From assembly GCA_017694425.1 (NCBI GenBank), contig JADIMX010000106.1, forward strand, positions 1 to 41,998: DNA of 41,998 nucleotides, written 5' to 3'. A program made the translations under genes and the position numbers. The stretch's first letter is position 1. Every line of letters starts with the position of its first letter. Shown piece after piece: positions 26,830 through 36,468 of this stretch. Under the pieces are notes generated by a model. The model did no database searches, was not told the origin of the DNA, and worked only from the letters and a program-made list of their open reading frames with translations. This DNA comes from Candidatus Fimicola merdigallinarum (GTDB taxonomy: Bacteria > Bacillota > Clostridia > Lachnospirales > Anaerotignaceae).

Positions 26830-28986
26830 TTATCTAACTTTGTAGTTTGATGCAAGATAGTACACAGAATTATATATTGACTGTGCAATTTTCTGCTGAT
26901 ATTCTGAATTACTTACTTTCTGTGCATCTCCAAGATTTGAAAGGAAGCCAGTTTCTATAATAACAGCAGGAACAGTAGTTGAGTTTAAAACAAGAAGGTC
27001 TGTTCTGTGCTTAATACCTCTGTCTGTTGTTCCAAGTGCATCAAGAAGTCCATTTTGAAGTGTCTGTGCAAGTAATTTACTTGTAAGTCTACCCTCAATA
27101 TCATTTGAATGATTTTTATAAAGTACCTCTGTTCCATTTGGTACAGGGTTAGGTGATGCGGAATTCATATGTATTGATATAAACATATCTGCACTTTCAT
27201 TAGCTTTCTTAGCTCTTGTTGCATTCTGTGGGTAAGAGTCGTCATCTCTTGTAACGTAAACCTTTACGTCATCTTTTCCATCATTTTCAAAAAGAGCATA
27301 TGTTTTCAAAAGAACCTGAAGATTTAAGTCCTTTTCTTTAAATCCGTTGCCACTTGTTCCAGGGTCCTGATTTCCGTGACCTGCATCAAGTACAACAACG
27401 AAATTATACTTTTCTTTTGGATTTTGCACTTTTATATAGTAGTTTTCAGCATCTTCTGTTACAGTATAGGCTGTAATCTGTTTTTCGCTAAATGTAATTG
27501 TTGTTTTTCCTGAGCTATCTTTACCTATAACAAAGTTATTCAAATAAGAATCATTAACTTCATAAGTTCCATAGCCGTACTGACTTGAAAAATCCCCAGG
27601 AAGTGTCATTACATATTTAAGGTTTAAGTAATCATCATTGTGTGCTATAGAATTAATATTCATATTAGCAACTTTCTTCATTGTAATAGTTCTTGTAGAA
27701 GAATTGTAGCTTATATTATCAAGTGTACCCTTAAATACAGATACCTTAAATGTATTATCTACTGATGCTGTTGTAACCTCAACATTAGATGGTACTTCAA
27801 GTGTAACTCTGGCTGTACTATCATTATACTGACCTGTTCTTGCAGATGTTATAACATTTAATCCGGCAGTATTAGGTGTAGCCGGTATACTTAAACTAGA
27901 GTTTGCAAAGTCTATAACAACTCTATCAGGATTTGTAAGTCTTGTAATACTTCCAACTGGAGCATACTTTCCTGATATAGTTACAGTGTCTGCTTTTCCG
28001 TCACTAGCCATACTTATTCCATTTATCTCATTTTTAGAGAATGAAACAGCTATACCCTTTTTATCAGCTGTATAACCAACTGTATAGGCATTACCAATAT
28101 TTTTAAGGTCGAATACAACTCTTGTAACCTTCTGTGGCTCCATTTTATTCTGAGCACTTCTTATACTAGCAACATTTGAGCTACCATTAACAGCAATATT
28201 CGTATTAGAAATCTTCATTGTAGCATCATATATATCTACAACAAGCCTGTCATCTCCAACAATCTCTGTTGTGTAATTAGAAATCTGACCAGAAGCATTT
28301 ATAACATATGTTTCAGCCTCTCCTGAATTAGGTATTGTAATAGAACTTACATTTACACTACCACCGCTAGGGTTTGCATTTTCTGAAGGTATAGTGCTTG
28401 TATTATTGTCGCTAGGTGTCTGTGGTGTTTCAACCACCGGTTTTTCTTCTTCATTAGTAGAAGGATTTTCAGGTTCAACAGGTTTTTCCTCCTCCTCTTT
28501 CTTATCATTTATTATAACGTATCTTGTTTTGCCATTCCACTCAACATCACAGTCTAAAGCCTCTGATACGGCTCTTACAGGTATAACTGTACGGTCATTT
28601 ATAATTTTAGGTGGTACGTCCATAGTAAATTTAGAACCATTTTTATAACCTGTATTGTTACCTACCTTTATTGTAACAACGTCGCTACCTTTTGATATAA
28701 ATACTTCGCTTGTTTCTCCGTTCCAAAGTACCTCTGCCCCCATAGCCTCAAAAACAGCTCTCGCCGGTACAAGGGTTCTATTTTCTAAAATTACTGGTGG
28801 CATATCACCATTTTCAATATCCTCTCCATTAACACTTATATAAACTTCCTCAGCAGAATAGTTATGTGTTTTCCCGTCATACACAAGTTTGTAGTTAACC
28901 ATAGGTGCTCCACTTACTGTATAGGGCATAACAGTTCCAACCGCCAATGTAAGTGCTACAAATTTTTTAAAAAATTTGTTTTTCAA
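26830..28986 (-). CDS. N-acetylmuramoyl-L-alanine amidase (stalk domain, AMIN-like domain(s), Amidase_3)
   Basis: Signal peptide; VILENRTLVPARAVFEAMGAEVLWNG and VIPVRAVSEALDCDVEWNGKTR (copper amine oxidase-like repeats); AMIN-like RLVVDIYDATM; VVLDAGHGNQDPGTSGNGFKEKDLNL, SIHMNSA, VIIETGFLSN. Confidence 0.95.
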   Translation of the reverse strand: MKNKFFKKFVALTLAVGTVMPYTVSGAPMVNYKLVYDGKTHNYSAEEVYISVNGEDIENGDMPPVILENRTLVPARAVFEAMGAEVLWNGETSEVFISKGSDVVTIKVGNNTGYKNGSKFTMDVPPKIINDRTVIPVRAVSEALDCDVEWNGKTRYVIINDKKEEEEKPVEPENPSTNEEEKPVVETPQTPSDNNTSTIPSENANPSGGSVNVSSITIPNSGEAETYVINASGQISNYTTEIVGDDRLVVDIYDATMKISNTNIAVNGSSNVASIRSAQNKMEPQKVTRVVFDLKNIGNAYTVGYTADKKGIAVSFSKNEINGISMASDGKADTVTISGKYAPVGSITRLTNPDRVVIDFANSSLSIPATPNTAGLNVITSARTGQYNDSTARVTLEVPSNVEVTTASVDNTFKVSVFKGTLDNISYNSSTRTITMKKVANMNINSIAHNDDYLNLKYVMTLPGDFSSQYGYGTYEVNDSYLNNFVIGKDSSGKTTITFSEKQITAYTVTEDAENYYIKVQNPKEKYNFVVVLDAGHGNQDPGTSGNGFKEKDLNLQVLLKTYALFENDGKDDVKVYVTRDDDSYPQNATRAKKANESADMFISIHMNSASPNPVPNGTEVLYKNHSNDIEGRLTSKLLAQTLQNGLLDALGTTDRGIKHRTDLLVLNSTTVPAVIIETGFLSNLGDAQKVSNSEYQQKIAQSIYNSVYYLASNYKVR

Positions 28987-29088
28987 AATTATTCCTCCTT
29001 TGTTTATTTAAAAGTAATAAATTAATTATTACCCCATTTCTCTTTGTTTCCATAAATTTTAACCTAATATTACCTAAGTATCCATATA

Positions 29089-29094
29089 AGTATA
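29089..29094 (-). promoter_or_regulatory. Extended -10 (TGATATACT) of the amidase gene
   Basis: Minus strand TGnTATACT about 100 bp upstream of the ATG. Confidence 0.45.
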
Positions 29095-29126
29095 TCAAAA
29101 AATAATTAAATTAGTATTAAAAACTC

Positions 29127-29153
29127 GAATTTGTAACAAATTCGTAACAAATT
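29127..29153. promoter_or_regulatory. Operator-like palindrome plus repeat upstream of the amidase gene
   Basis: GAATTTG-TAA-CAAATTC perfect palindrome; direct repeat GTAACAAATT at 29133 and 29144 (11 bp period). Confidence 0.5.
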
Positions 29154-29155
29154 TA

Positions 29156-29186
29156 AAACAGGATACATTATTATGCACCCTGTTTT
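29156..29186 (-). terminator. Terminator after the LonB-like gene
   Basis: AAAACAGG..CCTGTTTT hairpin. Confidence 0.6.
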
Positions 29187-29220
29187 GACGTAAACAAACA
29201 ATATTTTGTTTCAATTAATA

Positions 29221-31587
29221 TTATTCTGCAATAGATTTTTTATAATAAAGCTCTAATTTTTCCTTTACTTTTTTATGAACCTTTGATGCCGGAGTATCCA
29301 TAAGTATTTCTATACCCTCATCAAGAGTTGATACCGGATATATATGGAACATACCCTCTTTAACTGCACCAATAACATCATCTCTTAAAACAAGGTCTTT
29401 AACATTTGTAGTCGGTATCATAACACCCTGTGTTCCTGTAAGACCTCTTTTTTTACAAAGGTCAAAAAATCCCTCTATTTTATAGGTAACTCCTCCGATA
29501 GCCTGAATTTCTCCTCTCTGATTTATAGAACCAGTAACAGCTATCTCCTGATTTATAGGTATCTCTGAAAGACTTGAAAGTATACAGTAAAGCTCTGTAC
29601 TTGAGGCACTATCTCCGTCTATGCCATTATAATTCTGCTCAAAACAGATACGGCAAGAAAGTGATAACGGGAAGTCCTGTGCGTAAGTCTGACCTAAGTA
29701 TCCAGTTATAATCTGAACACCTTTATTGTGTGTCTGACCACTCATTTCAGCCTCTTTCTCTATATTTATAATACCTGATTTACCTAAATACGTTGTGGCT
29801 GTAATTCTACTTGGGTTACCAAACATATAGCTACCCATATCAAAGACAGCAAGACCGTTTATTTGACCTATTTTCTTGCCCTCTGTATCAATCATAATGA
29901 CACTTTCGTCCATCATATCCCCAAGTTTTTCCTCATACATCTTAAGTCTATTTTCTTTTTCAGAAATAGCCTTGTTAACGTGGTAAGCAGTTATTATATC
30001 TGACTTTTCTATCCTTGCCCAAGTTGCAGACTCGCAAAGTATCTCAGCTATATAATTAAATCTTGTAGAAAGTTTATCCTGTCTTTCCACAAGCCTTGAA
30101 GAATACTCTACAATTTTAGCAACAGCCGAACTATCAAATGGTGCTGTCTTTTCTCTTTCTGAGAAAGCCTTTATAAACTTAGCTAAACGGTGGATATTCT
30201 CCTCATTTCTAACCATTTCATAGTCAAACTCCGCCCTTATCTTAAAGAATTTTCCAAAGTCGTCATCATATTCACTTAACATTTCATAATAATAGCTACT
30301 TCCTATAAGTATAATCTTTACATCTACCGGTATAGGCTCAGGTTTAAGTGTTGGCATAGCAGATATACCAAGCTGTTCTCTAAGGTTTTCAATAGTAACC
30401 TCTTTAGTTTTTATTACACGTCTTAAAGCCTCCCAAGACTGGACATTTGATAAAAGGTCCTGAACCTGTATTATAAGATATCCCCCATTTGCTTTGTGTA
30501 AAAGACCACTTTTTATTTTCATAAAGTCTGTTGTAAGGTTACCAAATTCATTGCCATACTCAACCTCACCTATAAGGTTATAGTAAGTTGGGTTAAAGTC
30601 TATAACAACCGGTGCTCCCTTTGTTTCCGAATTATCCACAAAAAGATTTACACTATATTTTAATGTTATATCCTCTGACTGCTTTTTATTAAGCATAGGT
30701 ATAAGTGCTGAAAGACTTTCGTCTATTTCTTCATCTTCACCTATAAACTCGTCTATATTTTCAAGAACATCTTCTTTAACATCATTTATATACTTTATTA
30801 CATCATCATAATCTTTGTATTTTTCCTGAACTGTGCTAACGTGGTGACCTATGGCAAACATACCAACTTTATAATCAAGGTCGGATATAGCTTTTCTCAT
30901 TTCCTTATCTATATCACGAATATCTCGCATTATAGCTCCGGCTTTTTCCTGCACTTCCTCAGATGCTTCATTTATCTGTGCTTTTGTTTCCTCGTCAAGC
31001 TTTTCATATTCTTCTTCGTTTATAGTATTTCCGTCTATCATAGGCATAAAGTATATACCGGAATTAGTTGATTTTACACTAAACCCATTTTCCTTAGCCA
31101 TATCTGACATATCTTTCATAAGGCTTTCTCGCTTATCCTCAAAAACCTTTGTTATATCATTTTTCTGTTTTTCATAATCGCCAGAGTTAAAGGCTTTCTG
31201 TATCTCAGAGTTGAAAAGCTCTACAAGTTCACCCATATCCTCTTTAAACTCTTTACCTTTACCCGTAGCAAATCTAAGAGCTTTAGGTCTTTCAGGATTT
31301 TCAAAGTTATATACATAGCACCAGTCGTCAGGTACCGGCTCACTTTTCGCAACCTCTTTAGCTTTCATTTTTGCATAAGTTGTCTTTCCTGTACCTGAAG
31401 GCCCTGACATATATATATTATAGCCTTTCATTTTTACCATAATACCAAAATCAAAGGCTTCAACTGCTCTTTCCTGACCTATTATCCCTTTTAAAGCCCC
31501 TAAATCATCAGTATCATCAAACTTAAGTTCTTCAGGAATACAATAATTCTTTAATTCTGTATACTTTAATTCTTTATGCTTCCCCAC
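29221..31587 (-). CDS. LonB-like ATP-dependent protease (AAA_32 / Lon S16)
   Basis: MSGPSGTGKTTYAK (Walker A), GLLHKANGGYLIIQVQDLL, GDSASSTELYCILSSLSEIPINQEIAVTGSINQRGEIQAIGGVTYKIEGFFDLCK. Confidence 0.92.
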   Translation of the reverse strand: MGKHKELKYTELKNYCIPEELKFDDTDDLGALKGIIGQERAVEAFDFGIMVKMKGYNIYMSGPSGTGKTTYAKMKAKEVAKSEPVPDDWCYVYNFENPERPKALRFATGKGKEFKEDMGELVELFNSEIQKAFNSGDYEKQKNDITKVFEDKRESLMKDMSDMAKENGFSVKSTNSGIYFMPMIDGNTINEEEYEKLDEETKAQINEASEEVQEKAGAIMRDIRDIDKEMRKAISDLDYKVGMFAIGHHVSTVQEKYKDYDDVIKYINDVKEDVLENIDEFIGEDEEIDESLSALIPMLNKKQSEDITLKYSVNLFVDNSETKGAPVVIDFNPTYYNLIGEVEYGNEFGNLTTDFMKIKSGLLHKANGGYLIIQVQDLLSNVQSWEALRRVIKTKEVTIENLREQLGISAMPTLKPEPIPVDVKIILIGSSYYYEMLSEYDDDFGKFFKIRAEFDYEMVRNEENIHRLAKFIKAFSEREKTAPFDSSAVAKIVEYSSRLVERQDKLSTRFNYIAEILCESATWARIEKSDIITAYHVNKAISEKENRLKMYEEKLGDMMDESVIMIDTEGKKIGQINGLAVFDMGSYMFGNPSRITATTYLGKSGIINIEKEAEMSGQTHNKGVQIITGYLGQTYAQDFPLSLSCRICFEQNYNGIDGDSASSTELYCILSSLSEIPINQEIAVTGSINQRGEIQAIGGVTYKIEGFFDLCKKRGLTGTQGVMIPTTNVKDLVLRDDVIGAVKEGMFHIYPVSTLDEGIEILMDTPASKVHKKVKEKLELYYKKSIAE

Positions 31588-31608
31588 TAAACTGCCTCCC
31601 TTATAAGA

Positions 31609-32079
31609 TTATAAAGCACTCTCATAATCCTCATATATCGGAAAATACTTCCACATTATAACTGCGTCTTCTTTCGTATCCGAATAATAATTTTTTCTAA
31701 AGCCCTCTGGCTTAAATCCATACTTTGTATATAGTTTCTGTGCCGGCATATTACCTATTCTAACCTCAAGAGTAATACCTATCATTTCTTTTTCTTCGGC
31801 ACACTTTATCATTTCCTCTATAAGCATATCGCCTATGCCCTGTCGTCTATAATCTGGGTGAACAGCAACATTTGTTATATGTCCCTCTGTTATAACGTGC
31901 CACATTCCAGCATAGCCTACAACCTTATCATCAATTACAGCAACTCTATATATTGCCATAGCATTTGTGTTTACTTCACGTTCAAAATCTTCTCGTGTCC
32001 AAGGTATATGGAACGAAAGCTCCTCAACCTCTAAAACTCCGTCTATATGTTCCTGTGTCATAGGTAAGATTTTAATCAT
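31609..32079 (-). CDS. rimI: Ribosomal protein S18-alanine N-acetyltransferase RimI-like
   Basis: GNAT motifs: ITNVAVHPDYRRQGIGDMLIEEM, ITLEVRIGNMPAQKLYTKYGF; follows tsaB. ATG at 32079 is preferred over the ORF-track start. Confidence 0.9.
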   Translation of the reverse strand: MIKILPMTQEHIDGVLEVEELSFHIPWTREDFEREVNTNAMAIYRVAVIDDKVVGYAGMWHVITEGHITNVAVHPDYRRQGIGDMLIEEMIKCAEEKEMIGITLEVRIGNMPAQKLYTKYGFKPEGFRKNYYSDTKEDAVIMWKYFPIYEDYESAL

Positions 32080-32797
32080 TTTTCTTGCCCTCCATAGCCT
32101 GTTTTTCAAGAAGCTCTCTTTCTGCCTGTGGTTTTCTCAAATATATAGGTGTAAATTCTGAGCCATCAATAGCTCCACCCTCCTTAGCTATCTGAAAACC
32201 TAATGATGCAACAGTACTTGCTTTCTGCATATTTAAAGACTGTGGTGCAAGTATAAAATTATCATATTTAGATAACTTTTCTTTATGAACTGGCACACCG
32301 TCACCTAAGAATATTACACCCATTTCAAACTCATCAGCTCTAGCTATTATATCGTCAATAGTTGTAGCCATATGACCTGTAATATTTTCTAAAACTCCAT
32401 CATTCCACATATAAAGTGCTGTGTACACTTGTGAACGTCTTGCGTCCATTATAGGACAGATTATTTTATCAGTTTCAAAAATATTATATGCTAAAGCATC
32501 AAGAGTGGGAACTGGTACTATTTTTTTATTAAGACCTAAAGCAAGTCCTTTAGCAGTAGCAGCCCCTATTCTAAGACCTGTAAATGAGCCTGGACCTTGT
32601 GAACAAGCTATATAATCTATATCCTTAAGGTCAAGCTCTGTCATTTTTACAATCTCATCTATCATAGGCATTATAGTCTGAGAATGTGTCATTTTATAAT
32701 TTATTGTATATTCACCTATAAGCTTTTCATCATCAATAAGTGCCACACTTGATACATTGCCTGTTGTGTCTAAAGCTAATATTTTCATTAAATTCAC
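32072..32797 (-). CDS. tsaB: tRNA t6A biosynthesis protein TsaB
   Basis: KILALDTTGNVSSVALI, CSQGPGSFTGLRIGAATAKGLA, PIMDARRSQVYTALY. Confidence 0.95.
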   Translation of the reverse strand: MNLMKILALDTTGNVSSVALIDDEKLIGEYTINYKMTHSQTIMPMIDEIVKMTELDLKDIDYIACSQGPGSFTGLRIGAATAKGLALGLNKKIVPVPTLDALAYNIFETDKIICPIMDARRSQVYTALYMWNDGVLENITGHMATTIDDIIARADEFEMGVIFLGDGVPVHKEKLSKYDNFILAPQSLNMQKASTVASLGFQIAKEGGAIDGSEFTPIYLRKPQAERELLEKQAMEGKKND

Positions 32798-32800
32798 CTC

Positions 32801-33217
32801 TTACTCAATAGTAATCTTTCTATAATCAAGACCTTTTTCAAGATTTTTCTCTATTTTAATCCATTTTGCATTTTCCGGTATAGCCTCTTGTACAAGTGAT
32901 GCCCACTCAATAAGGCAAACACCATCACCGAAAAAATATTCCTCATAACCTATGTCGTCAAGCTCCTCAACGCAAGATATTCTATACATATCAAAGTGAT
33001 ACATTGGAAGTTTTCCATAGTATTCATTTACAATATTAAATGTAGGGCTTGTTATATGGTCGTGTATATCAATACCTTCAGCAAAGCCTTTTGTAAATAC
33101 AGTTTTACCTACTCCTAAATCACCTTCAAGACAGTATATATCGCCTTTTTTCGCTTTTTCTCCTATTTCTCTACCTATTTTTGCTGTTTCCTCTGGACTT
33201 ACAGTTTCAAATATCAT
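32801..33217 (-). CDS. tsaE: tRNA t6A biosynthesis ATPase TsaE
   Basis: YCLEGDLGVGKTVFTKGFAEGI, SPTFNIVNEY, HFDMYRI, LIEWA. Confidence 0.95.
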   Translation of the reverse strand: MIFETVSPEETAKIGREIGEKAKKGDIYCLEGDLGVGKTVFTKGFAEGIDIHDHITSPTFNIVNEYYGKLPMYHFDMYRISCVEELDDIGYEEYFFGDGVCLIEWASLVQEAIPENAKWIKIEKNLEKGLDYRKITIE

Positions 33218-33269
33218 AGTTATTTTTCCTTTCTATAATAAAACGCAAATTACGTAAAACTTCACCCTA

Positions 33270-33515
33270 TTAATAAAATCTATCCTTTACAATAAATAAA
33301 AATCTTCTCATAAATTTAAAATCTTTTTTAGCTACATAAATAAAATTTTTAATAAATTTAGATTTTTTCCTTACTTTTCTAACCTTTACTTTTCTAGTTT
33401 TTCTCCTAAATATTTTAGAAGTAAATCTAACTCCTCTAAAAATTTTAAAAACCTGTCCTACTGTAGAAAGTACATACATACCCTCATCAATATATTTTTC
33501 AATATCTCTCGCCAT
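33270..33515 (-). CDS. Small very basic hypothetical protein (81 aa from ATG at 33515)
   Basis: AAGGAGG SD about 10 nt before ATG at 33515; own promoter at 33573-33602; many K/R (FRRKTRKVKVRKVRKKSKFIKNF). Confidence 0.65.
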   Translation of the reverse strand: MARDIEKYIDEGMYVLSTVGQVFKIFRGVRFTSKIFRRKTRKVKVRKVRKKSKFIKNFIYVAKKDFKFMRRFLFIVKDRFY

Positions 33516-33572
33516 TTGAGATAGCCTCCTTATTATTTCAGGGTGTAAAATAATAATTAACATATTTTAAAA

Positions 33573-33602
33573 ATTATATCACTTTACAGCAAATATAGTC
33601 AA
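33573..33602 (-). promoter_or_regulatory. Promoter for the small basic protein / possibly tsaE-tsaB-rimI
   Basis: Minus strand TTGACT-18 bp-TATAAT. Confidence 0.65.
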
Positions 33603-33628
33603 ATACAGGTAGTTTATTTAAAAATAAA

Positions 33629-33660
33629 AAGCAATAAATCTAAAAAGACTTATTGCTTAA
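33629..33660 (-). terminator. Terminator after the flavoprotein gene
   Basis: AAGCAATAAatctaaaaagacTTATTGCTT hairpin. Confidence 0.7.
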
Positions 33661-33722
33661 TATTTTACATTATCCCATTTGAATATATTTTATATAATCT
33701 TCAACTGTCATAAGTGGCATAT

Positions 33723-34343
33723 CTAATTTTTTATAGTATCATCTGAAACTTTATTATTTTTAGCAAATTCTTCACCTGCTTTAAAAACAACTTTTAGCCA
33801 TTCATCAACTTTTTCAGAAACTTCTGTCTTTTTGCTTTTAAGAAGTTTGCCACAATTACGATATATTTCAAGAAATGGATTACAAGGAGAAACCAAAACA
33901 CGCAATATATCAAAATTACGCTCACCTGGAAAACCACTATTTGATATTACTATAAATTTTTGCGTTTTCTCCTTTGTATCCTTTAAATCAAATTTATCAT
34001 CATTCTTTTTAATACTAGGACTTTTTAAAGGTATTAAACGGTCTATAAAATTTTTTAATAAACCTGTCATATTCCAAGTATAAATCGGTGTTGCAAAACA
34101 GACTACGTCCGATTTATTGTAAAGTTCTAAAAGTTTTTCCATATCATCTTCTAATACACATTTCCCCAAAGTTTTAAACCAACAAGAAAAACAGCCTTTA
34201 CATTGTAAAATATTATAGTCATTTAAAAATATATTTTCAACTTCTGCCCCAACTGACATAGCACCTTCTAAAAAAGCTTTGACAATTACATTTGTAGCAC
34301 TATTTACACCGGCAGGACTTCCATTAAATACAGTTATTTTCAT
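33723..34343 (-). CDS. Flavodoxin-family NAD(P)H-dependent FMN reductase / iron-sulfur flavoprotein-like
   Basis: MKITVFNGSPAGVNSATNVIVKAFLEGA, DYNILQCKGCFSCW, ATPIYTWNMTGLLKNFIDRL. Likely frameshifted at its C-terminus (see findings). Confidence 0.87.
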   Translation of the reverse strand: MKITVFNGSPAGVNSATNVIVKAFLEGAMSVGAEVENIFLNDYNILQCKGCFSCWFKTLGKCVLEDDMEKLLELYNKSDVVCFATPIYTWNMTGLLKNFIDRLIPLKSPSIKKNDDKFDLKDTKEKTQKFIVISNSGFPGERNFDILRVLVSPCNPFLEIYRNCGKLLKSKKTEVSEKVDEWLKVVFKAGEEFAKNNKVSDDTIKN

Positions 34344-34484
34344 ATTACCCTCCTAATTCATATAATTTATAAATTCAGAATACCACTCGCTTTAGGTATA
34401 TTCAATCCACGCATAGTAGAGTTTATAAATTTTCAAAAATTATCTTAATATTGTGAACAAATTATTAATAATATCCGGATTTTG

Positions 34485-34513
34485 TTTACAAACTTGTAAC
34501 TAGGTTATATAAT
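34485..34513 (+). promoter_or_regulatory. Promoter of the M23 peptidase gene
   Basis: TTTACA-17 bp-TATAAT; the -10 overlaps the ORF-track ATG. Confidence 0.65.
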
Positions 34514-34553
34514 GTATTCTATTGTATATGAAAAATATAGAAAGGTGATTGCT

Positions 34554-35612
34554 TTGTCAGTTTATTTGGATAAGTTAATTAATTGTATAAGAAACGAAAG
34601 CGAACGTACATATCTTATACATCAAAATAATAGTAACACTTGGACACATAAAGTTTCTTTCAAAAAAAGCTCTGTTAAAGTAGTGGCTTTTTTTGTGACG
34701 ACAGCAATAGTTTTAGGTAGTGCATCTGCTATTTATAAAATAAATGCTCTTTCCAAAGAGGTAGAACAGACTAGCGAAAAACTTAAACAGTCTGAAATTC
34801 TTAATAGCCAACTTGTGGAGGACGCAAAAAACTTAGAAAAAGAAAATACTAAATTAGAAAATCAAAACTATAATCTTGAAAAAGAAGTAAATGATATAGT
34901 TAAAAAAGCAAGTGAGCTTGAAACAAAAATAGATGAATTAAATGGTGTTAGGGATAAGCTTTACGAAACATTAGACCAAATGGACAGCTTTGGTCAAAAA
35001 TATAAGGAAGATATTATAGATACTGTTTCGCAGTCAGAGCCTAAAAAGTATACATCACTTTTATATACACCGTTAGAAAAAACATCATCACTTTCAACAA
35101 CATTGTCATCAATAGAGATTGCAGTTAACACACAATCTTCTGACTTCACTTTAGTTGCTGATAATGTTACAACTACTCTTGCAAGCAATAAGTCAAGATT
35201 TGCATCAAGAATATTAGAAGGTGTAACAATACCATCTCTTATGCCAGCAGACGGTAGAATAACTTCTCACTTTGCTGGCAGAACTGACCCACTTAGAGGT
35301 GGATTTGAGTACCACAAAGGACTTGATATTTCTGTGCCTATCGGAACTCCTGTTCACGCAACAGCATCAGGTACTGTTACTATATCAAAGTTAAGCAGTA
35401 GTTATGGCTACTACGTAAAAATAGACCACGGAAATGAATACGAAACACTTTACGCTCATAACTCAGAGCTTCTTGTAAATGTAGGTGATTATGTTGAGGC
35501 TGGTCAAGTTATAGCATTATCCGGTGCTACCGGAAATGTTACAGGCCCACACGTTCACTACGAAGTTTTAGAAAATGGAGTTAATGTAAATCCTATTGAT
35601 TTCTTACCTTAA
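34554..35612 (+). CDS. M23 family metallopeptidase with TM and coiled-coil (TTG start)
   Basis: SD AAAGGTG upstream of TTG at 34554; TM VKVVAFFVTTAIVLGSASAIY; coiled coil; HYHKGLDISVPIGTPVHA-like block (YHKGLDISVPIGTPVHATASGTV), HVHYEVLENGVNVNPIDFL. Confidence 0.92.
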   Translation: MSVYLDKLINCIRNESERTYLIHQNNSNTWTHKVSFKKSSVKVVAFFVTTAIVLGSASAIYKINALSKEVEQTSEKLKQSEILNSQLVEDAKNLEKENTKLENQNYNLEKEVNDIVKKASELETKIDELNGVRDKLYETLDQMDSFGQKYKEDIIDTVSQSEPKKYTSLLYTPLEKTSSLSTTLSSIEIAVNTQSSDFTLVADNVTTTLASNKSRFASRILEGVTIPSLMPADGRITSHFAGRTDPLRGGFEYHKGLDISVPIGTPVHATASGTVTISKLSSSYGYYVKIDHGNEYETLYAHNSELLVNVGDYVEAGQVIALSGATGNVTGPHVHYEVLENGVNVNPIDFLP

Positions 35613-35617
35613 ATATT

Positions 35618-35651
35618 AAGCTGGCTAGTTAAATTAACTGGTCAGCTTTTT
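35618..35651 (+). terminator. Terminator after the M23 peptidase gene
   Basis: AAGCTGgctAGTTaaattAACTggtCAGCTTTTT. Confidence 0.75.
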
Positions 35652-35856
35652 AAATATGTATACAATAAAATTATATATAAATAATAAAACCTATTGTCAC
35701 TTATAATTGCCACTCCAAATAAATTATACTTACACTTACACTTATATCTCTCCCACATAATTATATTGCCTATTTCAAATTTTTATTTACTAATATTTGA
35801 TAATTTATTTATCTTCAAGTTTAACTTGAATATCTTTATATTAATAAAAAACAAAA

Positions 35857-35885
35857 AAAGCCTTTACGAAAATTCATAAAGACTT
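35857..35885 (-). terminator. Terminator after trmL
   Basis: Minus strand AAAGtCTTTATGAATTTTCGTAAAGGCTTTTTTT. Confidence 0.65.
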
Positions 35886-35892
35886 TAATATA

Positions 35893-36381
35893 TCACCATT
35901 TATATCTATGTAACTGCCCTTCTTTTAAAAGACCACTAAAGTTTTGCTGTCTTAATGCCTCATAAAGCATTATTGCAACTGAATTTGAAAGATTAAGACT
36001 TCTTGCCACATCAAGCATAGGTATTCTTACTGAAGTTTCCTCGTAATTAAGAAGAATCTCCTCCGGTATACCTGCACTCTCCTTGCCAAAAACTAAATAA
36101 TCATTTTCACCATATTCAACCTCTGTATAAACTTTTTTAGCCTTTGTTGTAGCCATAAAAAGTTTAGCATCTTTATTTTTAGAAACAAAATCTTCCCAGT
36201 TTTCATAGTATCTTATATCTAAAAGTTTCCAATAATCTAATCCTGCTCTTTTAAGATATTTATCCTCTACCGAAAATCCAAGAGGCTTTATAAGGTGAAG
36301 TGTAGAATTTGTTACAGCACAAGTTCTCGCAATATTTCCTGCATTCTGTGGTATTTCAGGCTCTAATAGTACAATATGCAT
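35893..36381 (-). CDS. trmL: tRNA (cytidine(34)-2'-O)-methyltransferase TrmL (SPOUT)
   Basis: MHIVLLEPEIPQNAGNIARTCAVTNSTLHLIKPLGF, LVFGKESAGIPEEI, IPMLDVARSLNLSNSVAIMLYEALRQ. Confidence 0.95.
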   Translation of the reverse strand: MHIVLLEPEIPQNAGNIARTCAVTNSTLHLIKPLGFSVEDKYLKRAGLDYWKLLDIRYYENWEDFVSKNKDAKLFMATTKAKKVYTEVEYGENDYLVFGKESAGIPEEILLNYEETSVRIPMLDVARSLNLSNSVAIMLYEALRQQNFSGLLKEGQLHRYKW

Positions 36382-36468
36382 TTATATTCTTCCTTTCTAT
36401 ATTTTAAACTAAAAATATTCTATCACTTAGTTTATATAAAAACAACTCTATAAAAATATATTAAAAAA

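Noticed and set aside
35694-35879. 61-aa plus-strand ORF
   Set aside because: AT-rich intergenic sequence with no RBS; it overlaps the trmL terminator.
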